Assembly (NCBI RefSeq): GCF_003719335.1
Contig: NZ_RIAS01000013.1
Span: forward strand, 113,011 to 177,010
Reading direction: 5' to 3'
Length of the DNA stretch: 64,000 bases
From: Paenibacillus amylolyticus
GTDB taxonomy: Bacteria > Bacillota > Bacilli > Paenibacillales > Paenibacillaceae
Shown here: one piece after another, positions 1-8,416 of the stretch
Layout: each line of letters opens with the position of its first letter
Position numbering within the stretch: the stretch's first letter is position 1
Made by a program: the position numbers and the translations under genes
Notes under the pieces: model-generated
What the model was told of the DNA's origin: nothing
Databases searched by the model: none
What the model saw: only the letters and a program-made list of their open reading frames with translations

Positions 1-1
1 G

Positions 2-1171
2 ATTCGTTTTCAGGAGCTGCTGCATAGGCTGTTTAATGATATGGTTCATGTACAGTCCCACCAACCCGCATTGCCAATTGAACAGGTTAGACATCATATC
101 GAACAGCACTATATGAAGAAAATAACGATAGAGGATTTGGCTGAAGTTGCACGGATGAGTTCTCGTCATTTCATGCGGTTGTTTAAGAAAATGTATGGTT
201 GTAGCGCAATGGATTATTTGGCAATATACCGGATCAAACAGGCTCAGATCATGATGAGGAATGATCATAGTCCAAGGCTAAAGGAAATTGCATCTTGTGT
301 AGGGTTTCAGGACGAGATGTACTTTCGCCGAAAATTCAAGCAAATCACAGGTCTCCCGCCAGCAGCTTTTATACAAAATAGCAAGCAGCGTATTGCAACG
401 GTTCACTCGCTTGGCATTGGAACATTACTGGCTCTCCAGATTATTCCTGCCGCTGCTCAAGCGAGTCATCCTTGGACAGCCTATTACAGACGAAAATATG
501 AAACAGATAAAGTCATACCTTTGGTCGATGATGAGGGTGGCTGTTTGCAGCAATTAGAAGAGATTCGTCCTGATTATATTGTCGCTGTTCGGGAAGAAAT
601 GTCTGAGAGCATGATGCAACATTTAAGTTCAATTGCACCTGTTTGTGTGTTAACGCAATCGGAAGGGGATTGGCGGGACCATCTGAGAACGGTAGCTCAA
701 TTTATGAATCGGTTTGAGGCGGCTGAGGTGTGGATCGAAAGATATGAACAAAAGGCTGCCGTGATCAGATCACAGTTATCGAAGCAGGTGCGTCAAGACA
801 GGCTAATCGTGCTTCGTGTACATGGCCCAGAAATACAGGTCATGAGTCCCCAAACCATCGCTTCGGTGTTCTATAACGATATGCAGCTGATGGCGCCAGA
901 GGGGATGGAGAATATTTGGCATAAGCCTCATTTCAATATCAGTGATCTAGCGAAGTTAACCATAGATAGGGCATTGCTTATTGTGAGTGAAGATGACGAA
1001 TCAAGACAGACGTGGGCAAAAATTCAACAGTCAGAGGTATGGATGGAGACAAAGGCGGCGCAAAATGACGGCATTGATACGTTGATCCCAAGTGTTCTGC
1101 TGGATTATACGGCCTTTACCCATGAATTGATGCTGGATGAAGTATTAAAGCTGTGGCGACATCGTCCATAA
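2..1171 (+). CDS. AraC-family regulator fused to a siderophore-binding (periplasmic-binding-protein-like) domain, 5' end outside window
   Basis: The frame is open from base 2, so the gene enters from the left edge. The ATG at 41 is internal, because the residues before it (IRFQELLHRLFND) continue the protein. About 100 residues form an AraC double helix-turn-helix (ITIEDLAEVARMSSRHFMRL; LKEIASCVGFQDEMYFRRKF). The remaining 250 residues resemble Fe-siderophore-binding proteins (LEEIRPDYIVAVREE; MENIWHKPHFNISDL) but lie in a cytoplasmic protein. This is the Btr/YbbB architecture of B. subtilis, where the binding domain senses siderophore and activates the uptake gene. The next gene encodes a binding protein of the same fold, so it is the likely target. 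Any N-terminal domain is not visible. Confidence 0.85.
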   Translation: MRFQELLHRLFNDMVHVQSHQPALPIEQVRHHIEQHYMKKITIEDLAEVARMSSRHFMRLFKKMYGCSAMDYLAIYRIKQAQIMMRNDHSPRLKEIASCVGFQDEMYFRRKFKQITGLPPAAFIQNSKQRIATVHSLGIGTLLALQIIPAAAQASHPWTAYYRRKYETDKVIPLVDDEGGCLQQLEEIRPDYIVAVREEMSESMMQHLSSIAPVCVLTQSEGDWRDHLRTVAQFMNRFEAAEVWIERYEQKAAVIRSQLSKQVRQDRLIVLRVHGPEIQVMSPQTIASVFYNDMQLMAPEGMENIWHKPHFNISDLAKLTIDRALLIVSEDDESRQTWAKIQQSEVWMETKAAQNDGIDTLIPSVLLDYTAFTHELMLDEVLKLWRHRP

Positions 1172-1234
1172 TATAAAGTCTGGATCGTCAATATCCTAGA
1201 ATGCCGTTATTTTATATACTACTCCTATATCTAA

Positions 1235-1256
1235 TTGATAATGATAATTATTATTG
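1235..1256. promoter_or_regulatory. Fur box upstream of the siderophore-binding lipoprotein
   Basis: TGATAATTATTATTG at 1242-1256 matches 13 of 15 positions of the 7-1-7 Fur consensus TGATAATNATTATCA. An overlapping TGATAAT at 1236-1242 gives a second register. It ends 46 bp before the GTG start at 1302. Iron-dependent repression by Fur is inferred from the match and from the function of the downstream gene. Confidence 0.75.
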
Positions 1257-1301
1257 ATTGGTGCTTATCATATCTTTTCATATATAGGAGGTACATAAGA
1301 A

Positions 1302-2303
1302 GTGAAGTCAAAATTGTGGGTGATTACAGGTGTCATGTTAATGGTGTTATTACTGGGTGCATGTGGGCAGGCTGCTGGGCCAGACACTTCTGCTTCTGGA
1401 GAGAGCGAAAAAAGCTCATCCAGCACCGCATCGAATACAAAAAATGATAATGGTGAAGTCAAAGTCGTTCAGACCGAGATGGGCGAAATCACGATTCCCA
1501 AGTCCCCTAAACGTGTGGTCGGATTATCTGTTGTATACCCAGAGCTGTTATATTCACTCGGTATTGTCCCGGTAGCTGTTCAAAATTATCATGAGGACTT
1601 CCCTAAATATTTGCAGGAGCCTTTTAAAAATACGATGAAGATGGGGATTGCGAAAACGCCCAATTTTGAAGCGATCCTGGAGGCGAATCCGGACCTGATC
1701 ATAGCACCTGCATGGTGGTCGAAAAAGGATTATGATCAGCTTTCAAGTATTGCACCGACAGTGCTTCTGCCAGAGCGTGAAGAATGGCCTGAAGAACTAC
1801 AGGATATCGCTGCGGTTTTTGGCAATGAAACAGAAGCCAAACAGGTTTTGGAAGAGCTCAAGCAACATGAAAAAGAAGGAGCAGACAAGCTGCACAGCCT
1901 CATCGGTGATGAAACGGTTTTATATGTACGAGTGATGGAGAAAGAGATTATTTTGAATGGTCCAAATCTTTCTCGGGGTGCTTTTGTCCACAAGCGGTTG
2001 GGTTTAAAACCTGTAAGTAATTTTCCAAAAGATGAAACCGGACTGTCCATTTCGATGGAAGTCTTGCCAGAATACGATGCAGATCATCTGATTATCCAGC
2101 TTGATGATGAGGAAAATCCGGAAATCCAGAAGAAATATAATGACATGATGAGTACATCCATCTGGAAAAACCTGAAGGCCGTTAAAAACAATCATGTATA
2201 TCTCGTAGGCGGCAAAGAGTGGTTCAATCTTGGAATGGCACCGATGTCAGATAATTATGCAATCGATGATCTTGTTGCTGCTTTTGAAGAGAAGAACAAA
2301 TAA
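1302..2303 (+). CDS. Iron-siderophore ABC transporter substrate-binding lipoprotein (FeuA-like)
   Basis: This is a GTG start with AGGAGG at 1286-1291. The product is a 333-residue lipoprotein with lipobox LLGAC (acylated Cys21) after a hydrophobic signal. A Ser/Thr/Asn linker of about 30 residues follows, then a class III binding-protein fold (SPKRVVGLSVVYPELLYSLG; FEAILEANPDLIIAPAWW). It should capture a ferric siderophore outside the membrane and deliver it to a permease. No permease or ATPase gene lies next to it. B. subtilis FeuA, by contrast, is followed by feuBC, so this protein must share a transporter encoded elsewhere. Control by the upstream AraC/PBP regulator and by Fur is likely. 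Confidence 0.88.
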   Translation: MKSKLWVITGVMLMVLLLGACGQAAGPDTSASGESEKSSSSTASNTKNDNGEVKVVQTEMGEITIPKSPKRVVGLSVVYPELLYSLGIVPVAVQNYHEDFPKYLQEPFKNTMKMGIAKTPNFEAILEANPDLIIAPAWWSKKDYDQLSSIAPTVLLPEREEWPEELQDIAAVFGNETEAKQVLEELKQHEKEGADKLHSLIGDETVLYVRVMEKEIILNGPNLSRGAFVHKRLGLKPVSNFPKDETGLSISMEVLPEYDADHLIIQLDDEENPEIQKKYNDMMSTSIWKNLKAVKNNHVYLVGGKEWFNLGMAPMSDNYAIDDLVAAFEEKNK

Positions 2304-2375
2304 ACATCTGGAAATGACTTTCGAGACCGTATGATTAATATGAGCGGTGAACATTAGATTAGGAAGTGTTTAATC

Positions 2376-3422
2376 ATGCATAATCAGGATATTTTTGATG
2401 TAACGATTATCGGCGGCGGGCCAGCAGGAATGTATGCGGCTTTTTATGCGGGCATGCGCGAAATGAAAGTGAAGCTGATTGAAGGAAAGGATCAGTTAGG
2501 CGGTTTTTTACACACGTATTCTGATAAAACGATATGGGATGTTGGCGGACTGCCACCAATGAAATGTGCCAAGCTGATCGACTGGCTTGTTCAGCAAGCG
2601 GGTACTTTCGAACCGAATCTGGTGCTCGGCCAGAGTGTTGATGCATTAACCCGGCAGGACGATGGAGTAATTGGACTACACACGCTTACGGGTGAAGTGC
2701 ATTATACGAGGAGTGTTATTGTTGCCATTGGCCGGGGCATTGCCGAGGTGCAGAAGCTAGAACTGGACAGTGCACATCACTATGAACGGAGTAATCTGCA
2801 TTATACGGTACAGAATCTGAATTATTTTGCAGGTAAAAAGGTATTGATCTCTGGCGGTGGCAATAGCGCCGTGGATTGGGCTCTTGAACTTGCGGACTTG
2901 GCTGACAGGGTAAGCGTAGTTCATAGACAGGATGCTTTCCGTGCAATGGAGCACAATGTGAAACAGATGAAAAGCAGGGTGAAGGTATTCACACCCTTTA
3001 AGATTGATCGCTTGTATGGCAATGGGGAACGTATAAACCAAGTTGCCATATCCAATTTGGAAACAGGGGAAGACATAGACTTGGAAGTAGATGAGATCAT
3101 CATAAGCCATGGTTATTCGAGTCAAGCAAGCAATCTTGCTCGCTGCGGTTTGGTTATGGAGGAAGGTATGATTGCCATGAACCAACTGGGTGAAACCAAT
3201 GTACCTGGTATTTTTACAGCAGGAGACTGCGCGATACGGGAAGGCAAAGTGCGTTTGATTGCGGGCGCTTTTAATGATGCGATTGTTGCGGTCAACAGTG
3301 CCAAAACATATATTGAACCAACGGCAGCTGGAATGGCCTACGTTTCGTCCCATAATGAACTGTTTAAGGAGAAAAATCGTGATTTGGAGAAAAGTGACTC
3401 GTTAAATGGAAAAATGAAATAA
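2376..3422 (+). CDS. Ferredoxin/flavodoxin-NADP+ reductase, thioredoxin-reductase-like type (YcgT/YumC family)
   Basis: This is a 348-residue flavoprotein. The FAD dinucleotide motif is near the N-terminus (IIGGGPAGMYAAFYAG). The NADP-binding motif is central (VLISGGGNSAVDWALELA), and the C-terminal FAD-contacting segment is GIFTAGDC. It lacks the CxxC redox pair of thioredoxin reductase (WDVGGLPP and VHRQDAFRAME are the reductase-family signatures), which places it with the ferredoxin-NADP reductases. It lies 72 bp behind the siderophore-binding gene with no clear terminator between, so it probably belongs to the same iron-responsive unit. It could supply electrons for iron release or to low-potential carriers such as the flavodoxin at 22566. 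Confidence 0.85.
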   Translation: MHNQDIFDVTIIGGGPAGMYAAFYAGMREMKVKLIEGKDQLGGFLHTYSDKTIWDVGGLPPMKCAKLIDWLVQQAGTFEPNLVLGQSVDALTRQDDGVIGLHTLTGEVHYTRSVIVAIGRGIAEVQKLELDSAHHYERSNLHYTVQNLNYFAGKKVLISGGGNSAVDWALELADLADRVSVVHRQDAFRAMEHNVKQMKSRVKVFTPFKIDRLYGNGERINQVAISNLETGEDIDLEVDEIIISHGYSSQASNLARCGLVMEEGMIAMNQLGETNVPGIFTAGDCAIREGKVRLIAGAFNDAIVAVNSAKTYIEPTAAGMAYVSSHNELFKEKNRDLEKSDSLNGKMK

Positions 3423-3470
3423 CAGGGAAACTTAGGTTGTAAGCTTCTTTAATTTTTATATCCTTAAAAA

Positions 3471-3649
3471 TGGGAGGAATGGAAAGAGTATCGAATCCGA
3501 GAATGTAATTTGTAAAATTTGATCGAAAAAACACAAAAAATCTTGTAAAATTCACAAGAAAAATAGGGAGTACTCTTGCAATCTTTAACCAAAACCCCGA
3601 AAATAGAGAGACAGATATAGAAGATTTCTCTTTGGGAGGATTGGAAAGA
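3471..3649 (+). repeat. Direct repeat of a 17-bp ribosome-site-like segment before purT
   Basis: TGGGAGGAATGGAAAGA at 3471-3487 recurs with one change as TGGGAGGATTGGAAAGA at 3633-3649, 162 bp later. The second copy supplies the purT ribosome site (GGGAGG at 3634-3639, ATG at 3652). The first has no start codon at a usable distance. The AT-rich sequence between the copies contains no convincing gene. It may be a relic of a tandem duplication of the purT leader or a leader element. Confidence 0.5.
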
Positions 3650-3651
3650 AC

Positions 3652-4839
3652 ATGTGGGGTGCTCCTTTTTCGGCTCAAGCCAAAAAAATGCTGCTGCTAG
3701 GCAGCGGAGAATTGGGTAAAGAGGTCGTGATTGAGGCTGCACGTCTCGGTGTGGAAACGATCGCTGTTGATCGTTATGAGAACGCACCGGCCATGCAAGT
3801 CGCACATCGATCTTACTGCATCGACATGTTAGATGGCGAGGCATTGAAACAATTGATCCGTAAGGAACAACCGCATTACATCGTACCTGAGATTGAAGCC
3901 ATTGCTACTGAGGCATTGCTGGAACTTGAGGAAGAAGGCTTTTGTGTCGTGCCAACGGCTCGCGCCGCTCGTTTGACTATGGATCGCGAAGGCATTCGTC
4001 GTCTGGCGGCCGAACAATTGAATCTCCCTACAGCCGCTTATCTCTTTGCGGATAGTTTAGAACAGTTGCAAGAGGCTGTTCGAGAACTAGGTACACCTTG
4101 TGTTATCAAACCATTAATGAGTTCATCTGGTAAAGGCCAGAGTGTATGCCATGTACCAGAAGACGCAGCAAACTGTTGGGACATTGCTCTTTCGGGAGCG
4201 AGAGGCAAATCTGTTCGCGTTATCGTGGAAAGCTTTGTGAAGTTTGAGAGTGAAATTACGTTACTCACCGTCAGATCGGCATCAGGCACTGTATTTTGTC
4301 CGCCGATTGGTCACATTCAGAAAGATGGGGATTATGTCGAATCATGGCAACCTCATGCGATGACATCGGAGCAATGGAAGCAAGCATGTCACATCGCAAA
4401 GACGGTTACGGATGAGCTCGGCGGGTACGGCCTTTTTGGCGTTGAACTCTTTCTCACGGCTGATGGAGTGGTGTTCAGTGAAATATCACCACGTCCACAT
4501 GATACAGGTATGGTTACGATGGTTACACAGGATAATTCAGAGTTCGCGCTTCATGTGCGTGCTATTCTTGGATTTCCCGTCACAGAAGTACATTTGCTGA
4601 CACCAGGAGCCTCAGCCACGCTGAAGGCCGAAGTCGAAACATCTGATTTCACCATAGGTGGAATTGAAGATGCACTTGCATTACCTCGTACTCAGGTTCG
4701 TGTGTTTGGCAAACCTGAAACGAAACAAGGACGCCGAATGGCTGTAGCCCTTAGTGCTGGAACAGATGTGGAAGAAGCTCGTAAAACAGCGGTTCAAGCC
4801 GCAAATATGCTGAAAGTGGAGGTAAATCATGTCCAATAA
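3652..4839 (+). CDS. purT: Formate-dependent phosphoribosylglycinamide formyltransferase (GAR transformylase 2)
   Basis: This is a 395-residue ATP-grasp enzyme, the usual length for PurT. It makes formyl-GAR from GAR, formate and ATP in step 3 of purine synthesis, without folate. Visible signatures are the N-terminal nucleotide-fold motif LLGSGELGKEVVIEAARLGV, the ATP-grasp lysine segment PCVIKPLMSSSGKGQS, and the metal-binding end GYGLFGVELF followed by FSEISPRPHDTGMVT. The start is set by GGGAGG 12 bp upstream of ATG 3652. The last codons overlap the next gene by 11 bp. No clear PurR box was found upstream. Confidence 0.95.
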   Translation: MWGAPFSAQAKKMLLLGSGELGKEVVIEAARLGVETIAVDRYENAPAMQVAHRSYCIDMLDGEALKQLIRKEQPHYIVPEIEAIATEALLELEEEGFCVVPTARAARLTMDREGIRRLAAEQLNLPTAAYLFADSLEQLQEAVRELGTPCVIKPLMSSSGKGQSVCHVPEDAANCWDIALSGARGKSVRVIVESFVKFESEITLLTVRSASGTVFCPPIGHIQKDGDYVESWQPHAMTSEQWKQACHIAKTVTDELGGYGLFGVELFLTADGVVFSEISPRPHDTGMVTMVTQDNSEFALHVRAILGFPVTEVHLLTPGASATLKAEVETSDFTIGGIEDALALPRTQVRVFGKPETKQGRRMAVALSAGTDVEEARKTAVQAANMLKVEVNHVQ

Positions 4840-5287
4840 TGTGGAGGCCCCTGTACTGATGATCCGAGAGTGTGAACTGCGAGATGCTGAAGCGGTGACA
4901 GGATTGATGCGAGAGGTCAGCTATCCGACCACAACCAATGTAATGAAAGAACGCATTGAAGGTTTGGAAAGCAATCCGAACGCGTGCATGCTCGTTGCCG
5001 AAGTGGATGAACAGATTATTGGTGTGATTGGATTGCAATGTGTTCAAAGTCATGCCTATCCGGAACCTGCTGCCCAGATTACTTCCTTAATCGTAGGTCA
5101 GGAGCATCGCGGTAGCGGAATCGCCCGCCGTCTAATGGCTCGTGCTGAAGACTGGGGCAAAAAGCAAGGTGGTAAGCAATTGTTTGTCACTGGGGCGAAT
5201 CGTGAAGTTACTTCAACCGCGTATTCCTTCTATGAGCACATTGGCTTCCAGAAAAAAGGCTATCGTTTCAGTAAAGTTCTTTTATAA
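4829..5287 (+). CDS. GNAT-family N-acetyltransferase
   Basis: This 152-residue single-domain GNAT protein starts inside the 3' end of purT (11-bp overlap, ribosome site GGAGG just upstream), so it is translationally coupled to it. The acetyl-CoA pyrophosphate loop is present as VGQEHRGSGIARRLM, followed by the C-terminal YSFYEHIGF motif typical of GNAT. The substrate cannot be deduced. Pairing with purT may only be transcriptional, as a strong terminator follows immediately. Confidence 0.85.
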   Translation: MSNNVEAPVLMIRECELRDAEAVTGLMREVSYPTTTNVMKERIEGLESNPNACMLVAEVDEQIIGVIGLQCVQSHAYPEPAAQITSLIVGQEHRGSGIARRLMARAEDWGKKQGGKQLFVTGANREVTSTAYSFYEHIGFQKKGYRFSKVLL

Positions 5288-5297
5288 TAGATGAAAC

Positions 5298-5337
5298 GGC
5301 ATTCAGCAAGTTTGAGCTTGACTGAGTGCCTTTTTTA
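5298..5337 (+). terminator. Rho-independent terminator after purT-GNAT
   Basis: The GGCATTCAG arm pairs with CTGAGTGCC around a short loop, followed directly by six T residues (5331-5336). It closes the purT operon. Confidence 0.88.
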
Positions 5338-5350
5338 TATGGTGTGCACA

Positions 5351-5373
5351 TCATTATTATTATTATTATTATT
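5351..5373. repeat. ATT trinucleotide repeat
   Basis: Seven to eight uninterrupted ATT units lie between the purT terminator and the CAP-protein promoter. The tract is non-coding in a supported gene. It could vary by slippage, but it lies about 130 bp before the next promoter, so an effect is speculative. Confidence 0.7.
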
Positions 5374-5504
5374 GAAAAGACCGACAAGGAGCACCGGTAT
5401 GTGCGACTTATAAGGCCCGGATACAGCCTACATATATAAACTGTCCAAGGTTGCTTTGAAACAATCAATGATGACAAAAAAGTCATATTTCCAGTATTTA
5501 CGGG

Positions 5505-5561
5505 TTCACAATCTCCTGATGAATTGATATACTGCTAAAGTAAACATTACAAATTTGTAAT
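5505..5561 (+). promoter_or_regulatory. Promoter and 16-bp palindromic operator of the CAP-domain gene
   Basis: TTCACA (5505-5510) and TATACT (5528-5533) are separated by 17 bp, predicting a start near 5540. The perfect palindrome ATTACAAATTTGTAAT (5546-5561) lies just downstream of that start, where a bound repressor would block initiation. The regulator is unknown. Confidence 0.55.
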
Positions 5562-5587
5562 AACTAATTCTAAGGAGATGAATGAAT

Positions 5588-6337
5588 TTGAAGAAGAACT
5601 GGATGAAAAAAGTTGTGACAGGCAGTCTGACAGCTGCACTCGCCGTAGGGATTATGCTTCCCGCCTCCGCGTCTGCTGCAGATTCAACATATAAAGCAAC
5701 GACGGTTACAGCGTATAAAGTGGTTAATGCGGATAGCTTGAAAGCTTATATTGAGCAATGGCTGAAGCAAAACGGTTACAAAGTCTCTGACGGTCAAACG
5801 GCTGAGCAACCAATAACACAGCCTGTAACCAAGCCTGAACAACCAGCAACGAAACCTGAGCAACCAAGCACCCCTGCTAAGCCAGTACAAGAAGAGAAAC
5901 CGGCTACGACCACACCTGCTAAAGATCCTTCAAGCACAGGTAATAATGGCGGCACTCAAAGCACACAATCCGATTTTGCTACACAAGTAGTAAAACTGGT
6001 GAACGCAGAACGTGCTAAGGCAGGTCTGGGTGCACTGGCATCCGACGCACTTTTGGACAAGGTCGCTGTAGCTAAAGTTAAAGATATGAGCAACAACAAT
6101 TATTTTGATCATCAGTCCCCAACGTACGGTTCTCCGTTTGATATGATGAAACAATTCGGGGTAACTTACAGTTACGCTGGTGAAAATATCGCCAAAGGTC
6201 AAAAAACACCTCAGGAAGTTGTAACAGCCTGGATGAACAGCGCGGGTCACCGTGCAAACATCCTGAGCAAAAACTTTACGCATATCGGTGTAGGCTACTA
6301 TAACGGATATTGGGCTCAAGAGTTTATCGGTAAATAA
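5588..6337 (+). CDS. Secreted CAP/SCP-domain protein (YkwD-like)
   Basis: AAGGAG at 5572-5577 lies only 4 bp before the in-frame ATG 5582 but 10 bp before TTG 5588, so I prefer the TTG start (249 residues). A Sec signal peptide ends at SASA followed by AD. A Pro/Glu/Lys/Thr-rich linker with repeated KPEQP units separates it from a C-terminal CAP domain of about 120 residues (VNAERAKAGLGALASD; NYFDHQSP; YAGENIA; WMNSAGHRANIL; IGVGYY). The family is extracellular and its biochemical role in bacilli is unsettled; spore or cell-wall association is common. It is monocistronic, with its own promoter and a probable hairpin downstream. Confidence 0.88.
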   Translation: MKKNWMKKVVTGSLTAALAVGIMLPASASAADSTYKATTVTAYKVVNADSLKAYIEQWLKQNGYKVSDGQTAEQPITQPVTKPEQPATKPEQPSTPAKPVQEEKPATTTPAKDPSSTGNNGGTQSTQSDFATQVVKLVNAERAKAGLGALASDALLDKVAVAKVKDMSNNNYFDHQSPTYGSPFDMMKQFGVTYSYAGENIAKGQKTPQEVVTAWMNSAGHRANILSKNFTHIGVGYYNGYWAQEFIGK

Positions 6338-6385
6338 GAGTTAGAAATGAATAATATATAATATTTTATTCAAAAAAAGTCATAT

Positions 6386-6430
6386 GTGCACATGGCCGAA
6401 AAGCTGTGTGTGCTGTGGCTTTTTTCCATT
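6386..6430 (+). terminator. Probable terminator after the CAP-domain gene
   Basis: An imperfect GC-containing hairpin (GTGCACATGGC paired with GCTGTGTGTGC, loop CGAAAA) is followed by a run of T. G-U pairs and a small bulge weaken the call. Confidence 0.45.
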
Positions 6431-6574
6431 TTTTGAGTTGTGAAAATCGCTGATTTCTGAATATAGCGGCAAAATTTGCAAATTAACGACAGAAGACTTA
6501 TGTTATTTAGAATAAGCAATATCTTGATGTGAAAGCCATTATAAATTATTTGTATCTGACTGGAGATGTGATGG

Positions 6575-7450
6575 ATGAAAAAGAACAAAAATCTTGATTC
6601 AGCACCTTGGATCTGGAGAAGTGTAAGCACGATATCCATTGTAGCAACACTGCTGCTGATATTCGGATTTGCTTACGCCATAAAAGATGTTATTTTTCCG
6701 CAAGGGGATTCAACGTTAAATGAGGGACAGAAGGCTGCCACTCCAGCTCAAGATGCTCAAAATAGCGGTAATAAAGCGGTTGTAGAAGACGGAAAAATCC
6801 GAATGGCTGTTATTGGCGATTCCCTTGCAAGAGGCACGGGGGATGATGAAGGACTTGGATTTGTTAGACGGGCGGCTAATCTGCTCAAAGATGAGGGTAA
6901 AGATGTACAGGTACTTAACAATCTGGGAGTAAACGGTCTCCGAACAGATGCCCTTTTAAAAAAGCTGGATGAACAAGGGGTTCAATATGTTTTACAGCAG
7001 TCCAACTTTATTTTGCTCTCCATCGGTGCGAATGACCTGTTTCAAGGTGGACAGGTTCTTCAAGGTGAAGACCCGCCAACAGCTGAGAAACTGGCTGCAG
7101 CCTTGCCAGAAACATCCAAACGACTACAGGAAATTTTGAAAAAAGTAAAAGAAATCAATCCGAATGCCCAGATTGCCTACATCGGATTATATAATCCGTT
7201 TGGTAATGTGAAGGAACTGGAGAAGCCGGGCAACGCTGTTGTTGCGGCCTGGAATGATGCGGCGATGTCTATTTTGAACAATGAAGATAACATGACACTT
7301 GTGCCAACCTTTGATCTGTTTGAGAATCATTTGGACGAGTATCTTTCATCTGACCACTTCCATCCGAATGGACAAGGTTATCAGCAGATGGCCGTTCGCA
7401 TAGCGCAGGAATATCATGGGAATAAGCCGGCAGAAGGGAGCGCGAAATAA
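6575..7450 (+). CDS. Membrane-anchored SGNH/GDSL hydrolase (lipase/acylhydrolase family)
   Basis: This 291-residue protein has an uncleaved N-terminal membrane segment (about residues 16-37) and a hydrophilic linker. An SGNH hydrolase fold follows: block I IGDSLARGTG (nucleophile Ser83), a block III Asn in SIGANDLF, and the catalytic Asp/His in SDHFHPNGQGY near residues 268-271. The active site is predicted outside the cell and could deacylate cell-wall polymers or lipids. Ribosome site GGAG lies 9 bp before ATG 6575. Its stop codon abuts the ATG of the ABC ATPase, so the hydrolase and exporter are co-expressed. Confidence 0.88.
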   Translation: MKKNKNLDSAPWIWRSVSTISIVATLLLIFGFAYAIKDVIFPQGDSTLNEGQKAATPAQDAQNSGNKAVVEDGKIRMAVIGDSLARGTGDDEGLGFVRRAANLLKDEGKDVQVLNNLGVNGLRTDALLKKLDEQGVQYVLQQSNFILLSIGANDLFQGGQVLQGEDPPTAEKLAAALPETSKRLQEILKKVKEINPNAQIAYIGLYNPFGNVKELEKPGNAVVAAWNDAAMSILNNEDNMTLVPTFDLFENHLDEYLSSDHFHPNGQGYQQMAVRIAQEYHGNKPAEGSAK

Positions 7451-8416
7451 ATGGCAGAGAAGCAGTATGATTCCGTCTTGTCCGTACAACACTTGAAGAA
7501 AAAGATTGGACGAAAATGGATTATTAAAGATGTCACTTTTGATGTCAAACCTGGTGAAATTTTCGGTTTTTTGGGACCGAATGGTGCAGGGAAAACAACA
7601 ACGATTCGTATGCTGGTTGATCTGATTAAACCTACAGAAGGAAAAATTTCGGTCTGTGGTTACGATGTGAATCGTGATCCCGAACGAGCGCTCAAATATG
7701 TTGGTTCCATTGTGGAAAATCCTGAGGTATATACATATTTGACCGGATGGGAGAACTTGGAGCACTTTGCCCGGATGCAGCCAGGCGTTGATCATGACCG
7801 TATTCAGGAAGTGGTCAATATTGTGCGTTTGGATCAACGTATTCATGATAAGGTTAGGACGTATTCACTTGGTATGCGGCAGCGGCTAGGGATTGCCCAG
7901 GCTTTACTTGGAAGACCACGGTTGCTGATTCTGGATGAACCAACGAATGGACTTGACCCCAAAGGGATTAAGGAGTTGCGTGAATTTATCAAGCAGCTTG
8001 CCAGTGAGGGAATGGCAGTGTTTGTCAGCAGTCACTTGTTAAGTGAAATTCAGCTGCTCTGTGATCGGGTAGCCATAATCAGTGCCGGGCGTGTGCTCGC
8101 AGTTGGTGGTGTGAATGAACTGATCGAAGACCATTCCAAGGTGGCGATATGGCATCTTACGCCTTTTGATGCAGGCCGTCAGATGTTACTCGATAAGGGG
8201 ATTACGCTGGTTAGCCGCCCCGGTGATGTCATGGATGACACCATTGTTGCAGGGCTTGGTGTGAATGCTGTTGTTGCTGAGATGCATGAAGAGCGGATAC
8301 CGGAGCTGGTACAGCAGATGGTTGAGGCAGGCATTCAGGTTGAGGGCGTGCAACGGATTCAGCCTACACTTGAACAACTATTCTTAAAAATGACAGAAGG
8401 TGAATCCATTGAATAA
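7451..8416 (+). CDS. ABC transporter ATP-binding protein (BcrA/EcsA type)
   Basis: This is a 321-residue ATPase of the DrrA/BcrA class. It has Walker A GPNGAGKTTT (residues 42-51), signature YSLGMRQRL, Walker B LLILDEPTNGLDP and the switch His in FVSSHLLSEI. A C-terminal extension of about 100 residues is typical of exporter ATPases. It follows the SGNH gene without a gap and overlaps the permease gene, forming a three-gene operon. The substrate cannot be inferred. The linked extracellular hydrolase suggests envelope maintenance or peptide/lipid efflux. Confidence 0.92.
   Translation: MAEKQYDSVLSVQHLKKKIGRKWIIKDVTFDVKPGEIFGFLGPNGAGKTTTIRMLVDLIKPTEGKISVCGYDVNRDPERALKYVGSIVENPEVYTYLTGWENLEHFARMQPGVDHDRIQEVVNIVRLDQRIHDKVRTYSLGMRQRLGIAQALLGRPRLLILDEPTNGLDPKGIKELREFIKQLASEGMAVFVSSHLLSEIQLLCDRVAIISAGRVLAVGGVNELIEDHSKVAIWHLTPFDAGRQMLLDKGITLVSRPGDVMDDTIVAGLGVNAVVAEMHEERIPELVQQMVEAGIQVEGVQRIQPTLEQLFLKMTEGESIE

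Noticed and set aside
1235..1447. 70-codon ORF overlapping the start of the siderophore-binding gene
   Set aside because: It begins in the Fur box, has no ribosome site and runs out of frame through the signal-peptide coding region.
3423..3651. PurR boxes upstream of purT
   Set aside because: CCGA-containing segments near 3500 and 3597 match the B. subtilis PurBox at too few positions and are not spaced as a pair.
5351..5373. ATT repeat as a Fur box
   Set aside because: Only AT-rich similarity; it lacks the GATAAT arms and symmetry.
5268..5486. 72-codon minus-strand ORF after the GNAT gene
   Set aside because: Poly-Ile from the ATT repeat and passage through a terminator argue against coding.
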